Made by a program: the position numbers and the translations under genes. A DNA stretch of 64,000 nucleotides from Nymphaea colorata (lineage: Eukaryota > Streptophyta > Magnoliopsida > Nymphaeales > Nymphaeaceae): contig NC_045145.1 of the NCBI RefSeq assembly GCF_008831285.2, forward strand, positions 8,494,802 through 8,558,801, read 5' to 3'. A model generated the notes under the pieces. The model was not told the DNA's origin. It worked only from the letters and a program-made list of their open reading frames with translations, and made no database searches. Shown here piece by piece: positions 35,687 through 48,231 of the stretch (its first letter is position 1; each line of letters begins with the position of its first letter).

Positions 35687-38600
35687 TTAAGAAGTCGGCT
35701 GCACCTTGTCAGACTCAAAGAAGTGAGCCACAGCAGAATACAGCTGTTCCTCCTCAAATGGCTTTGATACATAACCATCCATGCCACATTTGGTGCATTC
35801 CTCATGCGTTGCTTGAATGACATCAGCTGTCATTGCCAGTATCGGAACATGCCAATGAGAAATGCCTTCATACATTTCTGATGAAGTTGCACCAGATTCA
35901 ATCTGCTCATTCACCATGTTTTCAGTATGTCTTACCTGCCTTGTTGCTTCAAACCTGTTCAGTGATTAAGTGGCTTAATGTTACGAAAAAATGGAGCTCA
36001 TTGAGATATAATTAAGTGAATAATCTTAAAAACAGAAGATAGAAGTAAAAAGATGTGGAATGATAGAAAAGCTAAAGAGACTAGGTTGATACCCATCCAT
36101 CTCAGGCATCTGAACATCCATGAAGCAGGCATCAAATTTGTGAGGTGGTTGAAGCAGCTTTAAAGCTGCTTTCCCACTTTCTGCACAAGTGACATTAGCT
36201 CCATACTTCTTAAGAGCACCAGCAGCCACCCGACGGTTAATAACATTGTCATCAACTACCAATATTTGCTTGCCACTGAGTAAACTTTGGAGCGATGTCA
36301 ATGGCTGTCTCTTCTCTTGTTGGCTTTTGCTTCCCATGCCGAAGGCTTGTTGGAGGCATGCTGCTATCATGCTTGCTCTGAGAGGCTTCATGATTACAGT
36401 ATCAACATATCCCATTGACTTGGCATCATCAAGCTCACTTGAACTTATAGATGTTGCTAGGAGGAACATTTTTGGAATGTCTGGAACTGCAAGGGAATTG
36501 GATCTGCCATTCTGCTGAAGCTCTTTGAGAAGTGAGGGAAATGCCATGCCAGTTTCCTTAGCCCAAGCGTCTTTATCAACGAGCACCATGTTAACATTCT
36601 CTGAGGCACTGAAACAAGCAACGACAACAAAAAAACTCACCAAATAGAATAGAGGAACAGCAAAGCAACCCTGATATAGGCATATGAGTTGTAAAAGTAC
36701 ACAAAACAACTTTATTTATTAATGGAGATGAGGCATATGATTTAGAATTTTCTTGTCACTTGTTACTTGAGAAGTACAAAGCAATCTGTAATGTATTTTT
36801 AACTGGAAAGTGCAGTAAGGGCACAATTAGACTTTGAGGTGAAGAACAGCAATTCCTAGCCTTTCTATTCTAATGAAAATTTGTGTTTGATTTTGAACTT
36901 TGGACAGGCTTTTGGCTTCAGGTAGAATGCATAAGATTTTCTAGGTCACATCATTGTTGAAGCAAATTTCGAAACTAGAAGAGTGCAAGTATCATATTTG
37001 CACAAGAAACAACTGAAGTTCAACATTGCGCACCTGGATATAAAAGATAAAGCTGATTTTAGACAATCTGCAAGCTCAACTTGAATGCCTAATCTCTTCA
37101 AATGGTACTTTGTGACCATAGCGCGTATGCTTCTGCCATCAACAACTACTGCCCGCATTCCTTGGAATTCTGAAGTCACAGAGTCAGACTGTTGCCGCTT
37201 TATGTCTTGTGAGTTTGCTTGTCCCCTAGTAAAAGCAGCAGTGAAAGCAAACGTGCTGCCAACCTTTGGTTCACTTGCAAAACCTATTTCCCCACCCATA
37301 AGATCCACCAAGCACTTACTGATGCTCAGTCCTATACCAGTTCCACCATACGTACGGGATGTAGAACTGTCAGCCTGCATGAATGGCATGAAAATGCGAC
37401 TTTGTGCATCTTTAGGGATCCCAACACCTGTATCCTCGACAGTAACTAATAAATTTATAGGGCCGCTAGCTTCTACTTGTGAACTCATGCTTAGTGCCTT
37501 AAAGCTCTCCCAACTTTTTCGTCTATCAACTACTTGATATCCGCTTAGTGTGTAAAAAGAATCTGTTCCTCCAATGCACAAAGAATCTTGTTTCTGTTTA
37601 AATGCCTCACAGCTGGCACCTGACAAGGTCCTCAACTCCTCAGCAAGATGCACTGAGACAAAAACATGCCCCTCTTCTGTGAACTGCAATAAATTACCCA
37701 ATAATTTTACATGCTGAATAATCGAGTAATCTATTGGAAAAGCAAACTATCCCATTTGAGGGTTGGAAAAAATCTAGTAACCTTGATTGAGTTGCCCACA
37801 AGGTTGGTGATTATCTGACGGAAACGCCCTGGATCACCAATAAGAATCTCTGGAACTTGATTAGAGACATACACAGCCAGCTTCTCTCACCAAAAACATG
37901 AAGGAGAGAGTTTAGGTAAAGACAGGATGATTCGGCCAGTACAGGAACAAAATTTGCAAAAGAAATTTGAGATTACCTCAATGCCTTTGTCCTGTGATGT
38001 TTCTGCAAAGAGTGACACAACGATATCCAGGATAGTACGAACATCAAATGGAACAGCCTCAAGCTCGAGTCTACCAGATTCTATCTTTGCCTGGTCTAGG
38101 ACTTCATTTATAAGAGCTATTAGAGTTTTCCCACTAGCTTGAGCTGTTTTTGCAAAATCTTGCTGAGTTGCATCAAGATCAGTGTCCATAAGCATCTGCA
38201 GCATACCTGCATCAATAAAATAAAGAATTGGCTATCCCTAAAAAACTATATGACTGCAAAGACCAACATCATGGTGCCTATGTGTATGCTCTTTTCTAGC
38301 AAAGTCATGCAGAGAACACGCACACACATGGAAAGTAGCAGAAGTTACCTAGTACTCCATTCATTGGAGTCCTGATCTCGTGAGAAACAGTTGCTAAGAA
38401 CTGTAACATCACAGAATTCGTTAGTCCATAGAAAATAAAGAAAAAATCATAAAACAAAATTCATTTCATGGTTGATGTGGGTAAATGGTAAAACAGTGGA
38501 TCACACTAAGAAGGTTTCTCCATATAATTAACCATAAAAGAAAACATTCCAGAGGTTTTTTTACATTTGATAAGCAACCCGATGAACAATTACCGTCTGA

Positions 38601-39793
38601 AACCTGAGAACTGAGAAAAGAACTCTTCAAAACAACAACACCAATAATAATTTCCCTTTATTAAGCAGAAATAACCGGCAATTCCCAGTGCATAAAAATG
38701 TTCTTGACCAAAAGCAACCACACAACATTCCAGGCATGAGGTATAAAATCATAGCATTCAGATAAACACTAGAAGAAGCAGATCAAGGATAGTAATGACA
38801 CCTGAGACTTAGCAACATCTGCCGCTTCTGCACGTACTTTTAACTCCCTCATTGCCATATAGTCATCCTCCACTTTGGCAATGCGGTTCAGTGCAGCATG
38901 AAGTATATGTCCAACAAGTAATACAATCACAAGAACACCAGATGACATCATTATTGCTGACCATGGTAGTGGTGGCTTCTGCTTAAATCTGTTTAATAAT
39001 ATGGTTATTGGTCCACAATTTCACACCCATGAAATCGAGAAATAAGCTTTAAACTTTAAAGTTTATTGAATTATCAACCTGCAATGCATCTCATGCTTCC
39101 GATATGGATCACCGAAGTCAAGGTTGCTAACGTGGCATAAACCAGTTTCAGTTACATTAGGGCCATACATGTTTATTGGAGAAGACCTATTAGTTGTATC
39201 ATACACATTGACCACAATTGTTTGCTTGCTAGCTAATTGTTGAAGCAGTTTCTCCACCAAAGATGGGACATCAAAAGCCGCCCCCAAGTATCTGTATTCA
39301 AAATATAATAGAGTTGAAATAGAGAATGAAGTACTTATGTAAAGTTTAGAGTCTTTAGACAATAATAGGCCATCCATGTAGTTGTACAGAAGAAACTTGC
39401 CCTTCAGCTGCACTTATCCGCTCTTTAGGAGTGGCATCAGGTGGAAGGTTGACCTTATATACAGCAAATGTGAGCACAACTCCAAGGTGATTCGATTTCA
39501 GGAGCTTGAATGGAGATGTCAAAACTCCCTTCCCAGATGCTCTTGCCCGCAATATGTTCTCACGATCTTGCTGCATAATGAAAGACAATCCTATTACTCA
39601 TTAGGAGGAAATGCATTGCACTCTATGTAAACAAAGTACAAGGTTTATGTAACCCAGAAACTAACCAGCCTCGGTTGGCATAAAGAACAATGAGAAGGAA
39701 AGAAAAAAAGCATGAAAGACACGGGGCAGGTAAGCTGGAATCAACATGTCAAAAGATAAAACAAGTTACACTTTTAACCGTTAAAAATGTAAG

Positions 39794-39825
<32 letters not shown>

Positions 39826-41956
39826 AGTCCAGCAGCCCATTAATAGCTTAATTAATTAACAAGCCTGATGAACCTAAGCTTGAATGAATATAACATCTTC
39901 AATCTTGAGTCACTAGTCCTAGTCAGCTGGCTCATGTGCAACTCAACTTGTTGAGCCAAATACAGATGAGAATTGCACTAGCTGAGCCAATTCAAGTTGT
40001 TTGCTACTTGACTCAATTTTTCACACAGAAATATGAGCTAAGCAGGTCATTAATAGTTCATTTAATTGATGAGCCTAATCAAGCCAAGTTCAGACAACCA
40101 CAACCTGTTCAACCTCGGCTCATTAGTCCTAGCAATCTGGCTCAAGCCAGTTCACTAACTTAGAAATACATGCCAATTTATTCAAAGTTTCAAACCATTA
40201 TGATGTGTCTTGGCAGCCATAAAATTTAGAAACGACCAATTATTTATTTTTGAATAAAAGAAATGTAAACTGATGTAACTCAAATGTGTTTCACTAATTT
40301 AGAGGCACCAGGCTAGCGTTCAAATTATTTGAATTAAGATGCGGATAGACATCATAAAATTTTCAATGCCAGGCATTTAGATTCAAATCAAAAGAAATGA
40401 ATACTAATATAATTCCAGTTCACTGATATCCACCTAAAGAAGATACAATTCCTAGATTACTGGAGTCCCAAGTAGCAGAAAGCAAGTTGCAAGTCCCTAA
40501 ATATGGATCTGAAATTTTTAAGCTATAACATATGCAATTTTACAGCAGTCCTACTTAATACATAAAAATGACATAGAATAACCACATGGCCCAAATTTCT
40601 AGCATTGAAGGAGTTCCATTGAATGTTTCCTACGGCTAGTGTTTTTGCTTCGTATTGTGTCCCTCATTTGAGATGCTAAAATGCAGGTCAGATATGTCAA
40701 AACTGATTACAAAGGTTGTGTAAGAAGGCATGAACACACATGCTCAACCACGTGATTTTTAGGAGTAATCCACAGAGAGCGAATCATGAGAATTCTGCAT
40801 AAAGGTGGAGATTTTAAAATTAACCTCTCCAGACATCATGTCGATGGACACAATATGAGACATGGTATCTTGAGAGAAGATGACCGGTGCATATTCATCT
40901 TGTACTGGAGCTGGATCAAGCTTCTCAGGGATATAGTCATCCTGCACACGGGACTGATCTTCTGTTCCCATTCTCTTTATGGTCCATCCATGCTGTTTCT
41001 CAAATTGTTCCCTCTCGGACTGAAGTACTTTGACAGCATAAGCAACACCACTGGTCAAAGGTCTTTCAAAGGCTGTCCTCTCAGTATACTCTGCGAACGT
41101 TTTCTGCAATAATGTTCAAAAAATCCAAAACGAGTTGAACCAATAGAACAGTATACACTATGTGATCAATTTTTTAAACTGTCTATGCAGAACTAAAGTC
41201 CGAACGACTTATATATGAATATGAAAGGGGGCACCTTTTGGTTTCATAAAAGTGTTTCATTTTCCCCTTCAAAGTCCCAGAAAAAGAAAAAAAAACTGAG
41301 AAGAAAACCTGGCTACCACCTTTCCAGAAATAAGTCCCTTTACACATTTACAAAAAAAGTTAGAACACATAAAGAGCAATTCTTCTTTTCATGATGACAT
41401 AAATCTAATGAAATCTTCCCCGACCAGAATATCAAACACAGAATACAACCAGACAAATCAGAGTCCTCAAAACCTCTGCTGTTTGGAAATTAAAAATGGA
41501 AAGATCAGATGGAACGTGGTCATTCCCCTGCACAAGTCTTCAGATCAAAGATATTTACTGATAAGCCCACACAATTACGCAATAGGAAGTTGGTACTCCG
41601 GTTCCGAGGAAACAGTTATACCAAATATGTTAACATTAAAAACGTGAGGAGGGATGGGTTATAATAGCAAGCCACAACTCATTCAAGAACAGTTATAAAC
41701 TAGCAGATCAACATTCCGTAAACATATGACCAACACCTTTAGTGTCTAATGTTTCTTTACTTTTAGGCAATCTCGGTAACCCTGTTTCACATGTAGATCA
41801 ACATTCCCACCACCATCAAAAAGACCAAGCTCTTCTTTTATACTGTCAACGTACAATCGTCAAAAAACGCCCTTAACTTCACATGTGATGAACATTCCCA
41901 CCACCATCAGGAAGACCAAGCTCTTAATTGATATACCCGCCAACGTACCAGAGAGG

Positions 41957-42018
<62 letters not shown>

Positions 42019-42366
42019 CTGATCAATGGCGGAAGGCTGTTTCCCATGATGAAATGTGGAAACCAAGATAGCCAACGCATGGACGTGGTTCATACTGACG
42101 TTGAACTGATCCTGCAACATCCTAGCCCTCTCATCACACATATTAGCAAGCGTCTCCTTCCTCCTGGTAACATTATTGTGGTTCATACACCAGAAAATGG
42201 CGCAAGAGCCGATGACTCCAGCCAGTACCCATAATATAAGGAGCCTTTTTCTCCATTTGACACCGCCCTTCAGGTTCTGCACATGATGAGCCGGCTGCTG
42301 CTGATGCTTCTTGGAGCTCAAGCTCAACCTCCCGTGGGAACCAGAGACCCTGAGATTTGAGGACAT
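35687..42366 (-). CDS. AHK2: Cytokinin receptor histidine kinase (AHK2-like), 11 exons
   Basis: Coding exons: 42,366-42,019; 41,103-40,825; 39,570-39,401; 39,291-39,079; 38,988-38,802; 38,400-38,349; 38,206-37,977; 37,880-37,782; 37,683-37,034; 36,608-36,093; 35,954-35,687, giving 1,003 residues. A membrane span at about 41-61 is followed by the cytokinin-binding CHASE domain (about 85-310; D211 and T227 match binding-site positions known in AHK4). A second span is at about 346-368. The H-box [10 protein letters not shown] has phospho-His H406. N-box N519/N523, VEDTGVGIP (D610) and GGTGIGLSI complete the ATPase. A receiver-like domain follows, then a true receiver with DD 862-863, phospho-Asp D907, T957 and K979. 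The protein senses cytokinin, mainly at the ER and plasma membrane, and starts the phosphorelay to HPt proteins. The CHASE linker ([14 protein letters not shown]) and C-terminus favour AHK2. Arabidopsis AHK2 has a long N-terminal extension that is absent here. ATG 42,366 has A at -3; ATG 42,453 is an alternative. Confidence 0.95.
39292..39400 (-). other. GC-AG intron (intron 3) of the histidine kinase gene
   Basis: The exon ends GAAGG and the intron begins GCAAGT, the donor consensus of GC-AG introns. The acceptor is TACAG. Joining at this GC gives the family's conserved GYLGAAFD. The nearby GT (39,396-39,395) would break the frame. All nine other introns begin with GT. Confidence 0.88.
39794..39825. 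repeat. (TA)n-(CA)n microsatellite in intron 2
   Basis: TA dinucleotides pass directly into CA dinucleotides inside intron 2 of the histidine kinase gene. Confidence 0.9.
39837..40160. repeat. Diverged tandem duplication of about 209 bp in intron 2
   Basis: CATTAATAGCTTAATTAATT followed by AAGCCTGATGAACCTAAGC at 39,838 recurs as CATTAATAGTTCATTTAATT followed by GAGCCTAATCAAGCC at 40,047. CACTAGTCCTAG near 39,911 recurs as CATTAGTCCTAG near 40,122. The copies are strongly diverged, so the duplication is old. Confidence 0.6.
41959..42016. repeat. (GA)29 microsatellite beside the exon 1 donor
   Basis: Twenty-nine GA units. On the gene's strand this is a (CT/TC)29 tract that begins at position +3 of intron 1: the donor reads CAG-GTTCTCTC. 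The tract is part of the splice donor context. Confidence 0.95.
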
Positions 42367-42716
42367 TTTAAACAAAACCCAGCACCAACATTTCTTCAAG
42401 AAGGGCTTGTTTGGTAGCCTAAGATTCACACAGGGTATGGCAGAAAAACTCATCCAAGTACTAATTCTTTCACTTCTCCGTTTCAAAACTCAATCTTTCT
42501 AAGACCCTCCAGAAGCACTTTTCTTCTTGTCTTGGTCACTCAAAATCAAAATCTAAAAGACGCCCAAAAACCAAGAGCTGTTCCTGGTGACTACCAACTA
42601 TTTCTTCCTTTTCCTAAACACCAAAGGACCAGGTCTTCACAAGACCCACACAACCCACATCTACAGAGCGAGAAACCAAGTTGAGTCTTTTTTTTCCAAC
42701 TCTGGCCTGTAACCAC

Positions 42717-42737
42717 AGAGAGAGAGAGAGAGAGAGA
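42717..42737. repeat. (AG)10 microsatellite upstream of the histidine kinase start
   Basis: A CT-repeat on the gene's strand, 350 bases upstream of the chosen start codon, probably in the 5' UTR or core promoter. CT/GA repeats are frequent in plant leaders. Confidence 0.85.
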
Positions 42738-43372
42738 TGTGGGTATTTTTCAGATGGGGCGTTTTATCTGAGGTGTTCTCTTCTCCTCCTTTTTGCTTTG
42801 CTGTTAGCTGAGATGAGTTGGAGCGACATTTGTCTCTTGAGACTGAGTACATCACTCTTGCAACACCCCCCACCCCTGCTCCAAAAAAATTATTCATCAT
42901 CAGCAAAAAAACAAAAAAGAAAAAAGAAAAGCGAAGAACGAGCTAACTATAGGAACATCAATATCATCACTACAATTATTATCAAAAGGAATTAACATAT
43001 TTTATGATAACAATAATAATGGTAGCGCCAAAAATACTTCTGGTTCTTTTGCCTTTTTGTGGTGGTGAAAAACTGAAAAGGACTCCACCATTACCCTCAA
43101 CTCAAACATGGGTCACCCTTCCCTGCTCACAGATGAGAGAGAGACAGTGAAAGTTATTGATCCCAAAGGAGCCAGCTACAGTTTGATTGTAGCGAGGGCA
43201 GAAATGGAGAGAGAATTCAATGCAAAACCCCCCAACAAGATCGGCGATTAATCGCCACCTTTCCCAAAAACTCCCCACTAGAGCAAAAAGTTGACAAAAC
43301 TTTCCTCCCAGTTCTCCCACCGTCTCGTATCGGGAAAAGAATCGTCAGTTTAGGATTCCGTTCGTTCTCCAA

Positions 43373-43532
43373 CCTTAGGGGGTTATTTGGTTCATCAAAT
43401 GGTAATAGTTTGATGAACATCCCCCAAAAGTTAAGCCCCAAAAGTTAAGATAGATTCACGATTTCTCCAAATTTTTGAAACAAATTCAGGGAACCGTATG
43501 CAACTGTTCTATCAACCAAACAAGCCCTAGAC
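43373..43532. mobile_element. MITE upstream of the histidine kinase gene
   Basis: The left end TTAGGGGGTTATTTGGTT and the right end, read in reverse, CTAGGGCTTGTTTGGTTGAT, form imperfect inverted repeats of the common GGGCNTGTTTGGTT type. It lies about 1 kb upstream of the start codon of the histidine kinase gene. No coding sequence. Confidence 0.6.
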
Positions 43533-43954
43533 ATTCTAGCTTTGCATAGTTTGGTACAACCACAATACAATCAGGCACATCCAAGAACTTGGATCGGCTG
43601 AATTACACAAAGATTCAAACTCAGGACAAAGTCTAGATTGGTTTGAGCTATGTGTAGATCTACAATTTGGATGAGCTGCAAATATAAGAACTGAAGCCCT
43701 TCCCTTTTCTTCTTGCTCACATGGTCTAGGTTGCACCAAGGTCTGTTGTGAAGATAAGGTACCGTCAACTTCACATTATTAAGCTTCATATTAAGGTCTG
43801 TTGTACAATTAATAATTTATATTTTATCCACTAACTCAACCTGCCTAAACATGTAAGTGTGATCAATGCACCTAAGGAGATTGTATGCAGTTTAATTATG
43901 TATAACAGGCAAGAATGTAAACTATTAGGAAATGTTGTGGAGTTTTTTTAAGGG

Positions 43955-44060
43955 TCGTTTGGTAATGAGAACAATATATGTTTTTCCATGAATCTGCCTT
44001 GATTCAAAAGCAGATACATGAAACACTATGTCATTGCTCTGGTTGCCAAATTTGAGGATA
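43955..44060. mobile_element. Foldback MITE fragment
   Basis: GGGTCGTTTGGTAATGAG starts the copy. Near its centre CATGAATCTGCCTTGATTC and GCAGATACATG form a palindrome-like core. Related copies are at 52,470 and 54,471. Confidence 0.5.
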
Positions 44061-45669
44061 TCTAGTTTCTAACGTCATTTACATTGTCTGAATTCAAACA
44101 AAAAATGGATGAAGATGATGGAAAAGGATCATAATCTAGCTAACGGCTACAAATTGAGGACTTAGACCCTCTTAAAGGGCCAAGTCAATGCATAATGTTG
44201 GTGGCTCTTGCTTGCTCGCTCAATACAAACCCGATCCGTTCTTGCAGCTGAATGGAAAACCCGATCTGTCTCGGCCGAGTCGATACAGAACATTGGTCAA
44301 AGAATGAAAGGTGGGGATGTTTTGGTATTAAAGACCGACAGATATTCAGACGCAGAGTTCCTTTGGTCTTTTATGGCTCTGACCAACCTCATTTTGCAAA
44401 TGATGTTGAGATTACCTTTCTTTTTTACGGCAACTGCTTTCCCCACTTGTAGTTTGGATTTAAGAAAGACCCATTGTCTTTCTCCATTAATGAAACAGTT
44501 TAATTCGATTAGAAGTTTGGAAGTGGGGATGGAAAAAATTTTCCTTGTCCAAAATGGGTAGAAGAAAAATATAATTGCAAAAAAAAAAAAAGAAAAAAAG
44601 CTATAGACTGGGCCCAGACTTTGTCTTTTTGTCTTTACCAAAGTAAATATTTAAAAAGGAAAAAAACAAAGAAAATTGGTGCAAGTTGGCAATTTTTAAA
44701 ACTGGGCACAATAGACAAAGCTCTATTTTAGTGAAATAAAATACACATAAAATACAAAGAAGTAAATGATTGATGAGAAAGTTCTAGCTTCAGAGCAATA
44801 TTTTAATGGCCCTATAGGAAGGGTGGGAATAGGGAAAGAGAATGAAATAATAAAAAATGTTTCTTTTTTTGGTTTTACATGGAAAACAATGTGGGGTGAA
44901 AAGTAATTTGCCAACAGTTGTCTTTCTTTAATGAGGAAGGAAGAAAGGAAAGGGAGGATTATGGATGCTTGATGTTCTAGCTTTAATAAAAGCACTGAAC
45001 TCTTTTTCTTCCCACTTGCAAAATCTCTATGATGCAAATGGATCCGGTTAGATTCGAAAAATGGGATCCATATCCAACAATATTTTAATTCGGGTTGGAT
45101 TCCGCGCTGCAAACTAGCTCGGTTTGGTCGGTCCTCTTACCCATATATACCCAACAATCTTTTCAAAGACAGAATTTGGATCTGCAAACTCTGTAGATTA
45201 GATAGCATTCGGCTTCAGACCGACTTACTCAATGTTTTGCCTAAGATTCTTGTCAGTATATGGAATATCTAAGAAAATCTGCCTGTTTTCTGGGACCTAT
45301 ATGCCAGATCCAAACCCACTATAGGTATCGTCTTGGATTTGGATATCGTTGGATCCAAATTGAATGCATGAGATGCCGATTCGATTCTATCGTCGAATCA
45401 AGAGCACCATCTGTTAGCTTTTTCCTTTTTTTTTTTTGGATATTGCATGATTTTACATGTTGCTAATTTTTAGATATTTTTATTTATTATTTAAAAATGA
45501 TTTTAAATATTTCTGGCCTATTGACAACTCGTCCAACTGAATCGCGAATCCACCAGTTCACCGCTGCGGCTTATAAACTGAACTGCACAGGTAGTGTTTG
45601 CATTTGAAGGTCAAGAAAAGTAGAGTAAAAGAAGAAAACAGTAAAAGTTTTCCTGGGTACATTTTAGGA
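44061..45669. other. Intergenic, no gene recognised
   Basis: An open frame at 44,208-44,561 overlaps frames on both strands and matches nothing. From 44,970 to 45,560 there is a GGATCC/TTGGATCC-rich dispersed repeat of unclear type, with related words again at 46,270-46,740. Confidence 0.4.
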
Positions 45670-45672
45670 AGA

Positions 45673-45708
45673 TATGTATATGTATATGTATATGTATATA
45701 TATATATT
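45673..45708. repeat. (TATG)n-(TA)n microsatellite
   Basis: ATGTAT units pass into a TA run. Confidence 0.85.
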
Positions 45709-47100
45709 TAAGGAGGAAAAAATTTCACCTTATTTATATCTCCATGCATGTTTAACATGAAAAAGTGGGTGAAAACGTCGATGTATACAACGACGATAGA
45801 TTGATTTGATGCATCCAAGTATCCAAATGCTCTCCCTCTATTAATGCCTACGTGTTTGAGAGGGAAGGATGGTTGGTCGTAGACCACACCTTCACTCAGC
45901 GCGTGAATCGTGATGGTTTATCCATAGCAAAACTGCCACAAAATGTGACTGAACCAGAGGTGTTTGATTGAGGGGATGTATTAAAGTGTCTCAAACGCCC
46001 TTAATTACGGCGGCCTATGTGAAGGACCAATTAACAAACCCGGTCTAAGATATCATTTTCTTTAAATGAGATCTCAATTCAAGCTACTTATTATATATCT
46101 TTGACTAGAATGCTTCGTTTTTCTAATTCAGTTCTTCTACCACGTTAGAATACACTTTTTAGTTATTGGGTATCTGATACGTTTTTTAGTTATTAGAAGG
46201 ACCATATTACTTTCTTATAGATGAAACAACTCTAAACATCTTTTCCCTTTTGAAAGACGAAACAATCTAACTTATTGATATTGGATCCGATTCAGGTGAA
46301 TGTAATATGGGTCCGTGTCCATGTCCAGCAAAGCCTGGACCCACTTGTTCTTTTCCTTTTTTTTTTGATTTTCTACTTTATGTATTAAAAATAAAATAAT
46401 GATAATAAAAAAGAAGGGGGCCTAAAAAGCGGCTGCTGTCGGGCTCAGATCTGATCCCCTGAAGGAGTTCACAGATCAGCCTAGTAGTGCCAAAGCCTAA
46501 GGAGGCTACTGCCCCAAATAAACGTAGCCTGCCAATGAGTTGGATCCGCGTCGAGAATCCGAACCGGAATCTGTACGGGCACGGACGTACAGGGACCGAG
46601 TGGTTACTCTTCTGTTTTTGCTTGACCCGCCGTTTTATGATGCCATTTCTTATCAAACAAAAGCGCCTCACTTTTCCAGGGCAGATTTGGCTTCCAACAA
46701 ATCTTGGCGATACAGGGTCCAGACCCGAAGTATGGCCTAATTAACTAAAAGCTGATTTTGAGTACAGTTACTCGTGTCGGCGGTATGGACGATGTGTTAC
46801 CGTTATTGGTGGAGTCTAGGTTAGATATTGCAGTGTTGGCATTTTTTTTTTTTTTTTTGGTTTTTAGTTATAAGGTCAATAAGTCATACACTGGAGAGTT
46901 CTATGATGCTGTGTATTAGATGTTGTTGAATGACTAGAAATTTAAAATCCATCAACGTTAGCAATAATTTATGATACAACAGTGATTCACGTTATTTTTA
47001 GCAACAATTCATGATCCTTTTGGTGGCATATTTTTATTTTTTAGTTGTTGACAATGTACGGTACACAACAACAGAGAATTCTCTCTCTTTCTCTCTCACA
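45709..47100. other. Intergenic, no gene recognised
   Basis: The block 46,260-46,740 has raised GC and open frames on both strands, with no domain recognised. A poly-T run is at 46,842. Confidence 0.4.
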
Positions 47101-47103
47101 CCC

Positions 47104-47127
47104 ATATATATATATATATATATATTT
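47104..47127. repeat. (TA)n microsatellite
   Basis: A simple TA run preceded by a CT-rich stretch. Confidence 0.9.
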
Positions 47128-48231
47128 ATATGTACATAACAAAAAAGCAGGCTGATATTAAGAAAAAGACTATATCTATCACAAAATATTCACTAATAAA
47201 AAATCTTTTGAAATGCTTTAAAAGACATTAAACATACATGTATCATATATTGAGATTTCTTTGGCGCTATCTTAAAACGCCAATTATTGTGTTGTAGACT
47301 AGGGAACCGTTTCAATTCAAAAAATCAAAGTGCAATCCATGTTACCACTTACTGCCAACCGAGGAGGTTCCATTACGAGAATAAAATGTAGGATGCAAGA
47401 TGGATTATAATGGGCGCGCTTAATTTTTTTTTATAAAGTTTGTCCATGCCAATTCTATAGGCAGTCTACCCACTACAACAACATGACAAGAATCCACATA
47501 CTTTGATCAATTGTATAATCACTTCCCGGAGTTGAGGAAAACCAAGTACTCTTCCCGTGGAAACAGACTAAATAAAGGATGTAGCACCAGTTGGCTTTCT
47601 CGCATGGGACTTCTAAGGGCTTCCCATAAAGAAGGCTATTGTTCAGCATGCATGTGAACTTTGAGAGATCTTCATCTTGTACTAAATGTTTCCTTCATCA
47701 TTAAAACTCTTACTTCACAGTTGGAAGACATTATGCTCCACCACTTGCAACATAGATTTCATCTTTTGAGTTGGCATTGGCATTATTTCATGCTAGGGCC
47801 CAACCTTCTACACATCCTCCTCTATAATACAAGCCCTTTAAAGAATGTTGAGCTCTAAAAAGCAAGTTGCCCAACTTCATTCCAAAAGTTACATATATAT
47901 ATTTTAAGTGGTAGTCCATGAGGTAGTTCCACTTGTTCAACCTTAAGAAAATGTGCCCAGCCATTGGGTTATTCAAAATGCAGCAGCAAGCAAGATGCTT
48001 AAATATTATTTATTTATACCTTAAGTAAATGCATGATTTCGTCGATTAGTTGGATCTAGAGTTGGACATAAACAAATAACAAGTTCTCTTTAGAAAAATT
48101 ATGGGAAATTATGAACGAAAATATAAAATTTGAGATTTATCAACTTGGGATAAGCCTCGTTAGAAGGCCATGGTTGACAATCACTGCCAGCTTGACGGAC
48201 ATTTATCTTCATGTAAGCGGCACTGAAAACT
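47128..48231. other. No gene recognised
   Basis: Open frames at 47,661-47,858 (plus) and 47,976-47,788 (minus) overlap and match nothing I know. No inverted ends were seen. Confidence 0.4.

Noticed and set aside
39401-39570. A GT donor for receptor exon 3 at 39,396-39,395
   Set aside because: Using it shifts the frame before the conserved YLGAAFD; the GC donor keeps it.
41860-42018. Extension of exon 1 of the receptor into a long Ser-Leu repeat protein
   Set aside because: It is translation of the (CT)n tract of intron 1. The family sequence continues exactly at the acceptor 41,103.
42308-42502. Plus-strand frame opposite receptor exon 1
   Set aside because: Shadow of the receptor coding sequence.
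44208-44561. 117-codon plus-strand frame
   Set aside because: It overlaps a 114-codon frame on the other strand and shows no known motif.
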